Source: Rhodoferax sp. TH121 (GTDB taxonomy: Bacteria > Pseudomonadota > Gammaproteobacteria > Burkholderiales > Burkholderiaceae_C). From it: a stretch of 64,000 nt of DNA. This document shows positions 16,168 to 24,254 of this stretch, piece by piece; position 1 is the stretch's first letter, and each line of letters begins with the position of its first letter. The translations under genes and the position numbers were made by a program. The stretch spans positions 682,001-746,000 of the forward strand of contig NZ_NOXW01000022.1 in assembly GCF_002251855.1 (NCBI RefSeq), given 5' to 3'. Under the pieces are notes generated by a model. It did no database searches and had not been told where the DNA came from. It saw only the letters and a program-made list of their open reading frames with translations.

Positions 16168-16926
16168 TTAGGCTGCCGCAGCCTTGGCCTTGCGGCGGCG
16201 TGCTACGGCACCCACCAATCCCAAACCAGCCAACATCAATGCATAGGTTTCGGGTTCTGGCACGGCAGACACGAAGTACAGCTGGTCTTGGGCGTGCGTC
16301 GAGTAGCGCTCGGTGTTCCTGTTGTAGCTGTACAAATTCAGCACGCGCACTTGGTTGCCCACGTCGGTCCAGCCATTGTTGACGGCTGTCGACGCCATTT
16401 GCACCAACTGGTTGGCATAGGCGTCATTGCTGTACAAGTTGCTGCCCACCAATTCCTTTTCCAAGTACCACACGGCTGTTTGGAAGGAGTTGGCCTTGGA
16501 GTTGCTCGAAAGAATGCTGGTCTTGAAGGCCGAGTTCGTATTGAAGTAGCTGAACAGCCATTCAGTCTTCAAGCTCAGGGGATCGCTATTGGCTGTGCCG
16601 CCAGAAGCGCCGTTGTTGGCGCTGTAGTAACTGGATGTCGCGTTTTGCGTTGCGTTGGATACGTTTTTGACGTACAGCGTGGTGTTGGCGTCAAAGTATT
16701 CGTACTTTTCCAAGCAGAAGGTATAGAACGAGTTCTCGCCCGACAAGGTGGACCCGTTGGATTTAACTTCAATGGCGGAGAAAGCTCCCGCCAGGCTGCC
16801 GCTAGGGGTCGTGCTGAGTTTGACGTAGTCGCCAGCCACCACTTCAGCGGATGCAAATTGCGCGCCCAGCAATGCAATGGATGCCAGAGCGATGCGGGCT
16901 ACACGGCCCAAATTCTTGCGGTTCAT
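16168..16926 (-). CDS. PEP-CTERM sorting domain-containing protein 1
   Basis: 252 residues. N-terminal signal peptide (MNRKNLGRVARIALASIALL, cleavage after ASA); the body is low-complexity, Ser/Thr/Asn-rich and uncharacterised. The C-terminus is a classic PEP-CTERM anchor: VPEPETYALMLAGLGLVGAV followed by ARRRKAK. Such proteins are processed by exosortase and secreted, often with exopolysaccharide. A perfect 16-bp palindrome lies 71 nt upstream, and a similar one precedes the second PEP-CTERM gene. Confidence 0.92.
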   Translation of the reverse strand: MNRKNLGRVARIALASIALLGAQFASAEVVAGDYVKLSTTPSGSLAGAFSAIEVKSNGSTLSGENSFYTFCLEKYEYFDANTTLYVKNVSNATQNATSSYYSANNGASGGTANSDPLSLKTEWLFSYFNTNSAFKTSILSSNSKANSFQTAVWYLEKELVGSNLYSNDAYANQLVQMASTAVNNGWTDVGNQVRVLNLYSYNRNTERYSTHAQDQLYFVSAVPEPETYALMLAGLGLVGAVARRRKAKAAAA

Positions 16927-16997
16927 TTTGTTGCTTCCCTTAAATAACCACTACCAAATCTGAAACAGATTGTTGATGGCGTAAGGCCAGGTGTAAA

Positions 16998-17013
16998 TAG
17001 TCCGAACGGACTA
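16998..17013 (-). promoter_or_regulatory. TAGTCC-N4-GGACTA palindrome upstream of PEP-CTERM gene 1
   Basis: TAGTCC-GAAC-GGACTA is perfectly symmetric (7-bp arms). On the gene strand it is followed by TTTA and lies 71 nt before the start codon. The same element (one mismatch) is found at 62521-62536, 66 nt before PEP-CTERM gene 2. Confidence 0.65.
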
Positions 17014-17095
17014 AGCGGTGTGTGGGTGCTGCCGGCCATGCCTGTTTTCTGTGGCAAAAGTCACAGAAATGCCCGCGCGCCCAGAGGGCACATGC

Positions 17096-17659
17096 CTAGG
17101 GTGCCAGACCCAACACATGTGCCAAGTCATCGCGCTGGAGTGGCTTGCTAAATGAGCCCAGCACACGCAGGCCATCGGATACGGCCACTTCGGCAGCAAT
17201 GGACATCATCAGACTGCTACCCCCGCTGAGGAGGATCACGCCACCGCGGTACTGCACCTTGGCCAGGTGACCCAGGAAATCAAGGCCATCGGTGTGCGGC
17301 ATGACCATGTCGCAAATCAAAAAGTCAGGGGGCTGTGGCATCTGGGCCAGCACCTCGGCGCCGGTGCCGCCATCGCGTGCCGTGTGTACCTCGGCCACGC
17401 CCAGGCTCAACAGCATTTCGTGCAGCACGGTGTGGCTGAAGTCGTCATCGTCTACCACCAGCACACGCAGGGGCGCGCTGTCGGCTGCGGGTGCGGGGCT
17501 GGTGGTGCGCTGGGCTGCGGCTTGGCGGCGACGCTCCAGGCTCTCGAGCGTCGCGGTCAACACAAATTCGGACAGCGATTCTTGGGGGCCGAGCAAAGAC
17601 TCAATATCCGCGCGTAATGCAGCGGTAATGGGAATGGCGGGCAGCGAAGACAGTTGCAT
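17096..17659 (-). CDS. Response regulator with N-terminal ribbon-helix-helix-like segment
   Basis: 187 residues from the ATG at 17657-17659. The C-terminal receiver domain (about 64-187) has the acidic pair in RVLVVDDDDFSHTVLHEM, the phosphoacceptor Asp in PDFLICDMVMPHTDGLDFL, the Thr/Ser position in VILLSGGSS and the Lys in GSFSKPLQRDDL. The first about 45 residues (ITAALRADIESLLGPQESL, SEFVLTATLESLERRRQ) look like a small ribbon-helix-helix unit of the DUF3950/YlcI type. No output domain follows the receiver. Divergent from dnaE2, with the LexA-like box between the two, so it may be part of the SOS response. Confidence 0.82.
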   Translation of the reverse strand: MQLSSLPAIPITAALRADIESLLGPQESLSEFVLTATLESLERRRQAAAQRTTSPAPAADSAPLRVLVVDDDDFSHTVLHEMLLSLGVAEVHTARDGGTGAEVLAQMPQPPDFLICDMVMPHTDGLDFLGHLAKVQYRGGVILLSGGSSLMMSIAAEVAVSDGLRVLGSFSKPLQRDDLAHVLGLAP

Positions 17660-17699
17660 GGATGAAGTGTAAGGGAATGTGAATGAGTTTTTGGCAAAA

Positions 17700-17719
17700 A
17701 TATGTATGTATATACAGTT
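17700..17719 (+). promoter_or_regulatory. LexA-like (SOS) box between response regulator and dnaE2
   Basis: ATGT-N8-ACAG with the spacer ATGTATAT, one mismatch from CTGT-N8-ACAG. It lies 42 nt before the dnaE2 ATG and 40 nt before the response-regulator ATG, so one LexA dimer could repress both. Confidence 0.75.
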
Positions 17720-17761
17720 ATTTGCCATAATTCATGGCCCAGATGTACGGGAGCGCGCCAC

Positions 17762-20700
17762 ATGCTTCCAGATTACGCCGAATTGCACTGCCTTTCCTCT
17801 TTCAGTTTCCAGCGCGGCGCCTCGCAGCCTGAAGAGTTGGTGCAGCGGGCCCATGCATTGGGCTACCGCGCGCTGTCCATCACGGACGCGTGTTCGGTGG
17901 CCGGTGTGGTGCGCGCGCATGTAGAAGCCAAGCGCTTGGGCCTGCAGCTGCTGCCGGGGGCTGAGTTTGCGGTGGCGCTTCCCGATGGGGGTCATTTCAC
18001 GCTGGTGGCCTTGCCGCACAACCTGGCAGGTTGGGGCCAGCTGTGTACCTTCATCAGCGCCGCGCGCATGGTGGCACCCAAGGGCGATTACCGTGTGGAC
18101 TGGTGCAAGGCGAACTGGGCCGGATTGCCGGATTGCGAGGTTTTGTTGCAATTCCCGACTGCTATCAATATGGAAGCTGCTTGCGCAATATCCATAAGGG
18201 CTAGAGGCCTATTTGGATCAAAAACCTGGTTGTTGGCCAGTGCCGGGCTGGTGGCGGGTGATGCGCTGCAGCGCGTGCGGGTGCAGCAGCTCTCGGCCTT
18301 GAGCGGCCTGCCGGTGCTGGCTACGGGCCAGGTGTGCATGCATGTGCGTTCGCGCAAGCCGCTGCACGATGTGCTGACCGCTGTGCGTCTGGGCCAGCCG
18401 GTGTCGGCCTGCGGTTTTGCACTCCAGGCCAATGCGGAGGGGCATTTGCGTTCGCGGGCGCGGCTGGCAGCGCTGTTCCCTCCTGCGTGGCTGGCCCACA
18501 CACTCACCGTGGCGCAGCGCTGCACCTTCAGCTTGGACGAACTGCGTTATCACTACCCACTGGAGGCGGTGCTGCCGGGCCAAACGGCGGCGCAGACCCT
18601 GCGCCACTACGTGGAAGAGGGCGCGCAAGATCGCTACCCGCAGGGCGTGCCTGACGACATCCGTGCGCGGGTGGAGCACGAGCTGGCACTGATCGTGGAG
18701 CTGCGCTTTGAAATGTATTTCCTGACCGTGCATGACATCGTGCGCTTTGCGCGGCGCGAACACATCCTGTGCCAGGGGCGAGGCTCGGCGGCCAATTCGG
18801 TGGTCTGTTACTGCCTGCACATCACCGAGGCCAATCCGCATGAGACCTCGCTGTTGTTCGAGCGCTTTATCAGCCGCGAGCGCAACGAGCCGCCTGACAT
18901 TGACGTGGACTTTGAGCACCAGCGCCGCGAAGAGGTAATCCAGTACATCTACGCCAAATACGGGCGCGAGCGCGCGGCCATTGCTGCCACCGTCATCAGC
19001 TATCGCCCGCGCAGCGCCCTGCGTGATGTGGGCCACGCGCTGGAGATCCCTGAGGTGCTGATCACCGCCATGGCCAAAGAGCACCCGGGCATGTACAGCC
19101 GGGAGGTACTGGCGGAAAGGCTACAGAATGCTATTGAAAAAGTAGCTGCTGGTGCAGATTCCACATGCGCTGTTGGCCATTTGATCGCAAGAAGTCAGGG
19201 TGGCAGTGTGCCCGGCGTAGGTAGAGGAGGAGACCGCGCAGCGGGCGGGGGACACGAAGCTGGGTGCACTGCCGCCCTGACGCCGCCGGAGCACCACGGT
19301 ATTGCGATCCCTTCCGCGCGCCGCCTTCAGCTGTGGCTGGAGCTCAGCACCACGCTGCAGGGTTTTCCACGCCACCTGAGCCAACATGTGGGCGGCTTTG
19401 TGCTGACCCAAGGGCCGCTGATCCGTCTGGTTCCGGTGGAAAACGCGTCCATGGCGGACCGCTCCATCATCCAGTGGGACAAGGACGACTTGCAGGCGGT
19501 CGGCCTGATGAAGGTGGATGTGCTGGCCCTGGGCATGCTCAGCGCCATCCGCCGCTGCCTGGAGATGGTGACACAGCGGCGTGGCTTGCGCCAGCCGCTG
19601 CGCATGCAGGACATTCCGCGTGACGATGGGGCCACCTACGACATGATTTGCGCGGCCGATACCGTGGGCGTGTTCCAGATCGAGAGCCGCGCGCAGATGA
19701 GCATGCTGCCGCGACTCAAACCGCGCAAGTACTACGACCTGGTGGTGGAGGTGGCCATCGTGCGGCCGGGGCCCATCCAGGGCGGCATGGTGCATCCCTA
19801 CCTGAAAGCACGGAACAGTCCCGCGCTCGCGCAGTCACCCTATCCGGCGCTGCGGGAAGCACTGGGGCGCACCCACGGCGTGCCGATCTTTCAGGAGCAG
19901 GTCATGCAAATCGCCGTGCTGGCCGCTGGTTTCACGCCGGGCGAGGCCGATGCCTTGCGCCGCTCCATGGCCGCGTGGAAGCGCCACGGCAATGTGAGCC
20001 AGTACCACGACCGGTTGGTGGGCGGCATGGTGGAGCGGGGTTACCCGCTGGACTTTGCCGAGGCCATCTTCAAACAGATGGAGGGCTTTGGCGAATATGG
20101 CTTTCCTGAGAGCCACGCGGCCAGCTTTGCGCTCTTGGTCTACATCAGCAGCTACCTCAAATGCCACGAGCCAGCCTGTTTCCTGGCCGCGCTGCTCAAC
20201 AGCCAGCCACTGGGCTTTTATGGCCCGGCGCAGCTGGTGCAGGACGCACAGCGCCATGGCGTGGCGGTCCATGCGGTGGATGTGCTGCACAGTGAGTGGG
20301 ACTGCACGCTGGAGGGGAATGCCGTTCGCCTTGGTCTGCGTCTGGTTGGTGGCTTGACGAAACCGGTGGCGCAGCGCATCACCGAACAGCGCCTGCAATC
20401 CCCCTTCACCAGCACCCAGGACCTGGCGCTGCGCTGCCAGCTGGATGCGGGCGATCTCAAGGCCCTGGCCAGTGCCGATGCACTGCGCTTGCTCAGTGGC
20501 CACCGCCGCCAGCAGGTGTGGGACGCTTCGGCGCTGCTGCCCGCCCCCAAGCTGCTGCAGGGCGTGCCGATTGACGAAGACGCGCTGGTGTTGCCCGCTG
20601 CGGGTGAGGGCGAGGAGGTGACGTTTGATTACGCCTCGGTTGGGCTTACTTTACGCTCCCACCCCTTGCTGCTATTGCGTGAGCAGCTATCAAAACTGAA

Positions 20701-21034
20701 GCTGCTGACAGCCGCGCAGATGCGTGACTACCCCAGTGGTCGGCTGGTACGGGCCTGTGGCATCGTCACCGCCCGCCAGCGACCTCAGACGGCCAAAGGC
20801 GTGGTGTTCGTGACGCTGGAAGACGAAACCGGCAGCGTCAATGTCATTGTCTGGAAGTCGGTGCGCGAGGCGTTCCGCGACACGGTGTACCGCGCGCGAC
20901 TGATGGCGGTCTACGGGGTGTGGCAGCGCGACGACGAGAGTGGCGGCCAAGTGCGCCACGTGGTGGCCAAGCATCTGGTGGACCTGACCCACCTGCTGGG
21001 CGACCTGGCCACCACCAGCCGGGATTTCCACTGA
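17762..21034 (+). CDS. dnaE2: Error-prone DNA polymerase III alpha subunit DnaE2
   Basis: 1090 residues from the ATG at 17762. The PHP domain starts at YAELHCLSSFSF. The polymerase core contains CQGRGSAANSVVCYCLHITE and the catalytic PDIDVDF around residues 378-384. FPRHLSQHVGGFVLT, GVFQIESRAQMSMLPRLKPR and GEYGFPESHAASFA are DnaE2 signatures. The C-terminal OB region carries TAKGVVFVTLEDETGSVNVIVW. It performs SOS-induced mutagenic lesion bypass with ImuA and ImuB. Three dispersed repeats lie within it (18161-18218, 19130-19186, 20653-20700). The second sits at the start of an unusual Gly/Ala-rich insertion of about 60 residues (about 456-519). Confidence 0.95.
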   Translation: MLPDYAELHCLSSFSFQRGASQPEELVQRAHALGYRALSITDACSVAGVVRAHVEAKRLGLQLLPGAEFAVALPDGGHFTLVALPHNLAGWGQLCTFISAARMVAPKGDYRVDWCKANWAGLPDCEVLLQFPTAINMEAACAISIRARGLFGSKTWLLASAGLVAGDALQRVRVQQLSALSGLPVLATGQVCMHVRSRKPLHDVLTAVRLGQPVSACGFALQANAEGHLRSRARLAALFPPAWLAHTLTVAQRCTFSLDELRYHYPLEAVLPGQTAAQTLRHYVEEGAQDRYPQGVPDDIRARVEHELALIVELRFEMYFLTVHDIVRFARREHILCQGRGSAANSVVCYCLHITEANPHETSLLFERFISRERNEPPDIDVDFEHQRREEVIQYIYAKYGRERAAIAATVISYRPRSALRDVGHALEIPEVLITAMAKEHPGMYSREVLAERLQNAIEKVAAGADSTCAVGHLIARSQGGSVPGVGRGGDRAAGGGHEAGCTAALTPPEHHGIAIPSARRLQLWLELSTTLQGFPRHLSQHVGGFVLTQGPLIRLVPVENASMADRSIIQWDKDDLQAVGLMKVDVLALGMLSAIRRCLEMVTQRRGLRQPLRMQDIPRDDGATYDMICAADTVGVFQIESRAQMSMLPRLKPRKYYDLVVEVAIVRPGPIQGGMVHPYLKARNSPALAQSPYPALREALGRTHGVPIFQEQVMQIAVLAAGFTPGEADALRRSMAAWKRHGNVSQYHDRLVGGMVERGYPLDFAEAIFKQMEGFGEYGFPESHAASFALLVYISSYLKCHEPACFLAALLNSQPLGFYGPAQLVQDAQRHGVAVHAVDVLHSEWDCTLEGNAVRLGLRLVGGLTKPVAQRITEQRLQSPFTSTQDLALRCQLDAGDLKALASADALRLLSGHRRQQVWDASALLPAPKLLQGVPIDEDALVLPAAGEGEEVTFDYASVGLTLRSHPLLLLREQLSKLKLLTAAQMRDYPSGRLVRACGIVTARQRPQTAKGVVFVTLEDETGSVNVIVWKSVREAFRDTVYRARLMAVYGVWQRDDESGGQVRHVVAKHLVDLTHLLGDLATTSRDFH
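18161..18218 (+). repeat. Dispersed ~55-bp repeat, copy 4 (inside dnaE2, sense)
   Basis: GCTATCAATATGGAAGCTGC, TTGCGCAATATCCATAAGGG, CTAGAGGCC and TATTTGG. The clearest copy in the window. It encodes AINMEAACAISIRARGLFG in the GCT frame; the other two sense frames contain stops. Confidence 0.8.
19130..19186 (+). repeat. Dispersed ~55-bp repeat, copy 5 (inside dnaE2, sense)
   Basis: GCTATTGAAAAAGTAGCTGC, TGGTGCAGATTCCACATGCG, CTGTTGGCCATTTGATC. It encodes AIEKVAAGADSTCAVGHLIA at the start of an insertion not expected in DnaE2. Confidence 0.7.
20653..20700 (-). repeat. Dispersed ~55-bp repeat, copy 6 (inside dnaE2, reverse, diverged)
   Basis: The minus strand reads CAGTTTTGATAGCTGCTCAC, GCAATAGCAGCAAGGGGTGG, GAG. 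It matches AGCTGCT, CGCAATA and AAGGG at the spacing of copy 4. Confidence 0.5.
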
Positions 21035-21054
21035 GGCCTCGGGGTGGCGTGGTC

Positions 21055-21654
21055 TTAAAACTTGAAGCGCAGGCCGAAACTCAAGAAGTCTTCGCCGTTG
21101 GCGCCGTTGCTGTTGAGCAAGTCGTAAATCGCGCAGCGGTGGTGCAGGCGCACAAACAACTCGGTGTCCGGCGTTTGTGGCCGCGAAAACGCAGCTTCGA
21201 CGAACAGGAAGTTCAGCGTGCGGGTACCTTGCCCATTGGCGCCGCGCTCCATGGGCCCGACCTCGCTGGTGTATGAGATGCCCAGCGGCGCCAACCGCAG
21301 GTCGGTGCGCAGCACGTCGCGCCAGGGAAAGCCGCTCCAGCGTATAGCGGGTGCCACCGCCACCTCCGTCAGGCTCGCCTTGCCCCATTGCTGGCCAATC
21401 ATGCCGTCCAGCTCCAGGGCAAGGGGCCAGTCCTGTGATTTCCATAAGGTGGTGCTACCCGTGAGGGCCAGCATGTAATGGTCGGTGTAGTTGGCGGTGC
21501 CCGCAATCGCCCCCGCGGGTTCTGCATCGTGGTACTTGCCCGCATATAGGCCCCAGCTGGAGTCCCGCGACTGCGCTTGGGCTTGCCCATGCAGTCCGAG
21601 GAGCATGGCGGACAACGTGAGAATCAAACAGAACGGTGGTGTGCGTGAGGACAT
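21055..21654 (-). CDS. PagL-like outer-membrane barrel (putative acyloxyacyl hydrolase)
   Basis: 199 residues from the ATG at 21652-21654, with a signal peptide (cleavage near HGQAQA). The mature part opens SSWGLYAGKY and has beta-strand alternation, ending LSFGLRFKF with a C-terminal Phe, like outer-membrane barrels. The C-terminal RLHHRCAIYD...GEDFL resembles the PagL/lipid A 3-O-deacylase active-site region, where a His-x-Ser is expected; here the Ser position is Cys. The assignment is therefore tentative and activity uncertain. Convergent with dnaE2. Confidence 0.6.
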   Translation of the reverse strand: MSSRTPPFCLILTLSAMLLGLHGQAQAQSRDSSWGLYAGKYHDAEPAGAIAGTANYTDHYMLALTGSTTLWKSQDWPLALELDGMIGQQWGKASLTEVAVAPAIRWSGFPWRDVLRTDLRLAPLGISYTSEVGPMERGANGQGTRTLNFLFVEAAFSRPQTPDTELFVRLHHRCAIYDLLNSNGANGEDFLSFGLRFKF

Positions 21655-21828
21655 GACGCGAAATGTTTGTAGGGCGTGGTGGTGTGCATGGTAGTCACGC
21701 TGGTATGCCCGCGACAAGCTGGGCCATCAAGTCCATAGATCCGGCGGGGAGATGGAAACGCTCCAAGCGGTCTCGCCGCGGTGTAGCATGTCCACCGGGA
21801 GACAACGCTGTCCTGTGAGGCCCTTGCC

Positions 21829-22791
21829 ATGACCGATACCACCCATCTGGAAGCCAAAGTTTTGTTGCTGGAGCACGACGCGCAACAATGCAAGGCTTTG
21901 ACGGACTTCTGCGACTCCGTCGGGCTGATGCCTTTGCTGCGAACCTCGCACGATGCCCTGAACTGCCTGGAGCAGCACAAGGATCTTGCCGGCGTATTGT
22001 TGGCAGAGGATTTGCCTTGCGGCACCCGCGATGCCCTGCACCTTGCGGAGTCCATCCATCGCCTGCGGCCGGAGCTCCCCATTTTTCTGCGCCGAACTGT
22101 GGGGGGCGATCTCGACGCCCTGTACCGGGAATTTATCCGCTACCCCTGGCTGACCGGTGATATGGAGCAGCTGCGTGCGGGTGTGGAGCGCTCCATCTTC
22201 AGCCTGCGTTACCCCACGGCGCTGGTCGAGGGCATTGTGGATCTGACGCTCACGTCCATGCGCTCCATGTTCCCCAACGCCCGGGTGGAGGCGGAGCCGC
22301 CCTATGTGGTCCACGACCGCATCATTCACGGCGAGGTATCCACCATCATTCCCATCGAGAGCACCTGGTGCCGCGGCTACATGATGCTGCAGACCGAGGA
22401 GAGCGCCCTGCGCCAGGGCTTGCTCAAAGGTTTCAGTTATGAGGGTGTGGGTGGCGAGCTCAATTTTCGCGATCTCAATAACATGCTGGGCGAGACCACC
22501 AACCTGATCTGGGGTGCGTTCAAGAACCGCTACATCGCGCCGCAGACCACGGTGTCTACCCAATTGGCCCAGGTTCCCATTGTGATCAACCATGCGCACA
22601 AGTACATTTCGTTCGGATCGCCAGATCCCCAGTTATGTGTGCGCTATGCCCTCACGGAGGCTGGTCGCCGCGGCAGCCAGCCCTTGGTTATCGTGCAGCG
22701 GTTTATATTCAACCTCCATTGGGCGCCAGAGCAGTTTGCCGAGTCTTCGGCATCGAGCTCCAGTGAAGCGGGCGACCTGGATCTATTCTGA
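21829..22791 (+). CDS. REC-like / CheX-like chemotaxis protein
   Basis: 320 residues. The first about 125 residues look like a degenerate receiver (VLLLEHDAQQCKALTDFCDSVGL) with no clear phosphoacceptor Asp-Lys pattern. The C-terminal part contains GGELNFRDLNNMLGETTNLIWGAF, resembling the CheC/CheX phosphatase family (E-x-x-N motif). It is followed 41 nt later by a CheY-like protein. Together they may form a small phosphorylation/dephosphorylation pair. No chemoreceptor or histidine kinase lies in the window. Confidence 0.7.
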   Translation: MTDTTHLEAKVLLLEHDAQQCKALTDFCDSVGLMPLLRTSHDALNCLEQHKDLAGVLLAEDLPCGTRDALHLAESIHRLRPELPIFLRRTVGGDLDALYREFIRYPWLTGDMEQLRAGVERSIFSLRYPTALVEGIVDLTLTSMRSMFPNARVEAEPPYVVHDRIIHGEVSTIIPIESTWCRGYMMLQTEESALRQGLLKGFSYEGVGGELNFRDLNNMLGETTNLIWGAFKNRYIAPQTTVSTQLAQVPIVINHAHKYISFGSPDPQLCVRYALTEAGRRGSQPLVIVQRFIFNLHWAPEQFAESSASSSSEAGDLDLF

Positions 22792-22832
22792 GCAAGTGAT
22801 GTCGGTACACGCCGACGGGGAAGAGCAAGAAA

Positions 22833-23204
22833 ATGGCGAATGTTCTGGTGGTGGATGATTCCAGCACGATGCGGGAGATTGTTTCCGGTTATCTGGGCAA
22901 GCATGGTTTCGACGTGGCGTTGGCCACGGACGGGCGGGATGGTCTGGCGCAGCTGAGTGCTGATCCCGATATCAAGCTGGTCGTGAGCGACATCAACATG
23001 CCCAACATGGATGGACTGGCCATGGCTGAAAAAATCCGCAGGGAACTGGGCAATACCTCGGTGCACATCATCATGTTGACCACCGAGGACAACCCCCTGA
23101 TGCGCGATCGCGGGCGCGCCATCGGCGTTACCGGCTGGATCGTCAAGCCGTTCCGCGGTGACGCCGTGCTGAACGCCTTCAAGAAGTTCTGCGGTATGGC
23201 TTGA
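22833..23204 (+). CDS. CheY-like single-domain response regulator
   Basis: 123 residues, a stand-alone receiver domain. VLVVDDSSTMREIV supplies the acidic pocket, VVSDINMPNMDGLAM the phosphoacceptor Asp, IIMLTTED the Thr, and GWIVKPFRGDAV the Lys. It resembles the CheY proteins of chemotaxis clusters. Downstream of and probably cotranscribed with the CheX-like protein. Confidence 0.9.
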   Translation: MANVLVVDDSSTMREIVSGYLGKHGFDVALATDGRDGLAQLSADPDIKLVVSDINMPNMDGLAMAEKIRRELGNTSVHIIMLTTEDNPLMRDRGRAIGVTGWIVKPFRGDAVLNAFKKFCGMA

Positions 23205-23226
23205 GGGGCTTGCCAGCCCCCACCCA

Positions 23227-24246
23227 CTACACAGACTCAGGCATTCCGCTCTTCAAGGAACGGGTAATGGCCAAACCAATGCGGGTGGCCTCCAGTGCGT
23301 CGGACAAGGTCAACGTCAGCCTACGCTCGCCACGGCATGCGGCCACGAAATCCGCCATCTCCGCTGCAAAGGCAGCTTCGAAGCGCTCATAGAAGTCCTT
23401 GAGCACCGCATGACGTACGCCGTAGGCGTCGCTCTTCACCACACGGTCACGCGCGGCGTGCTCGCCCACCAGCAGCTTGCCGGAAGTGCCAATGATTTCC
23501 GTGTGCGTTTCATGCCCGTGGGCCATGGTGCGCGAGGCATAGAACACCGCCTTGGCTCCCCCCTCAAAGTCCACAATCGCCAGGCCGTTGTCCACATCGC
23601 CAAATTCGGCCAAGCCAGGATGCAACGCGATGGTGCCCGTGGCGTAGGCGCGCGTGGCCTTGGGGCGACCCAGCATCCAGCGCGCCAGGTCGATGTCGTG
23701 CACGCTGCAGTCCATGAAGATGCCACCGGAGGTGGGCGCAAAGCGCACAAAGAAGCCGTCCGGGTCGTTCTGGTCGCAGGTTTGCGAGCGCACGATGAAG
23801 GGGCGACCGATCTCGCCCGCCTCAATGCTGGCCTGGGCTGCGCGATAGCTGGGGTCAAAGCGACGCACAAAGCCCACCATGGCGATCAGGTCGGGGTGCT
23901 TGTCGGCTTCCGCCAGCACACGCTCGCAATCAGGCACGTTCAGGGCCAGAGGTTTTTCCACGAACACATGCTTGCCGGCTTGCAGCGCGGCAATGGTCTG
24001 GTCCGCATGCAGGGAGGTGGGGGTGACCAGCACAACGGCGTCCACATCGGGGCTGGCCAGCAGGTCTTCATAGCGGGCGTAGACCTGCGTAATGCCGAGC
24101 TGTTCGGTGGCATACGCGCGCTCGGCTTCCACCGGGCTGCAGGCGGCGGTGAGCACGCAGTTGCGCGTGCTGAAGGCCAGGGCTTGTGCGTGGCGCTGGC
24201 CCAGACGTCCCAGACCCACGATGCCAATTCGCAAGGGAGCTTTCAT
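23227..24246 (-). CDS. Gfo/Idh/MocA oxidoreductase, inositol 2-dehydrogenase-like
   Basis: 339 residues. The Rossmann motif is GIVGLGRLGQRHA, the family motif EKP appears in HVFVEKPLAL, and the Asp-x-x-x-His region reads SGGIFMDCSVHDIDLARWMLG. It lies directly downstream of a second, better IolG match (8 nt apart). It may oxidise a different inositol stereoisomer (scyllo- or chiro-inositol) or a related sugar. Confidence 0.85.
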   Translation of the reverse strand: MKAPLRIGIVGLGRLGQRHAQALAFSTRNCVLTAACSPVEAERAYATEQLGITQVYARYEDLLASPDVDAVVLVTPTSLHADQTIAALQAGKHVFVEKPLALNVPDCERVLAEADKHPDLIAMVGFVRRFDPSYRAAQASIEAGEIGRPFIVRSQTCDQNDPDGFFVRFAPTSGGIFMDCSVHDIDLARWMLGRPKATRAYATGTIALHPGLAEFGDVDNGLAIVDFEGGAKAVFYASRTMAHGHETHTEIIGTSGKLLVGEHAARDRVVKSDAYGVRHAVLKDFYERFEAAFAAEMADFVAACRGERRLTLTLSDALEATRIGLAITRSLKSGMPESV

Positions 24247-24254
24247 GGCGTGCT

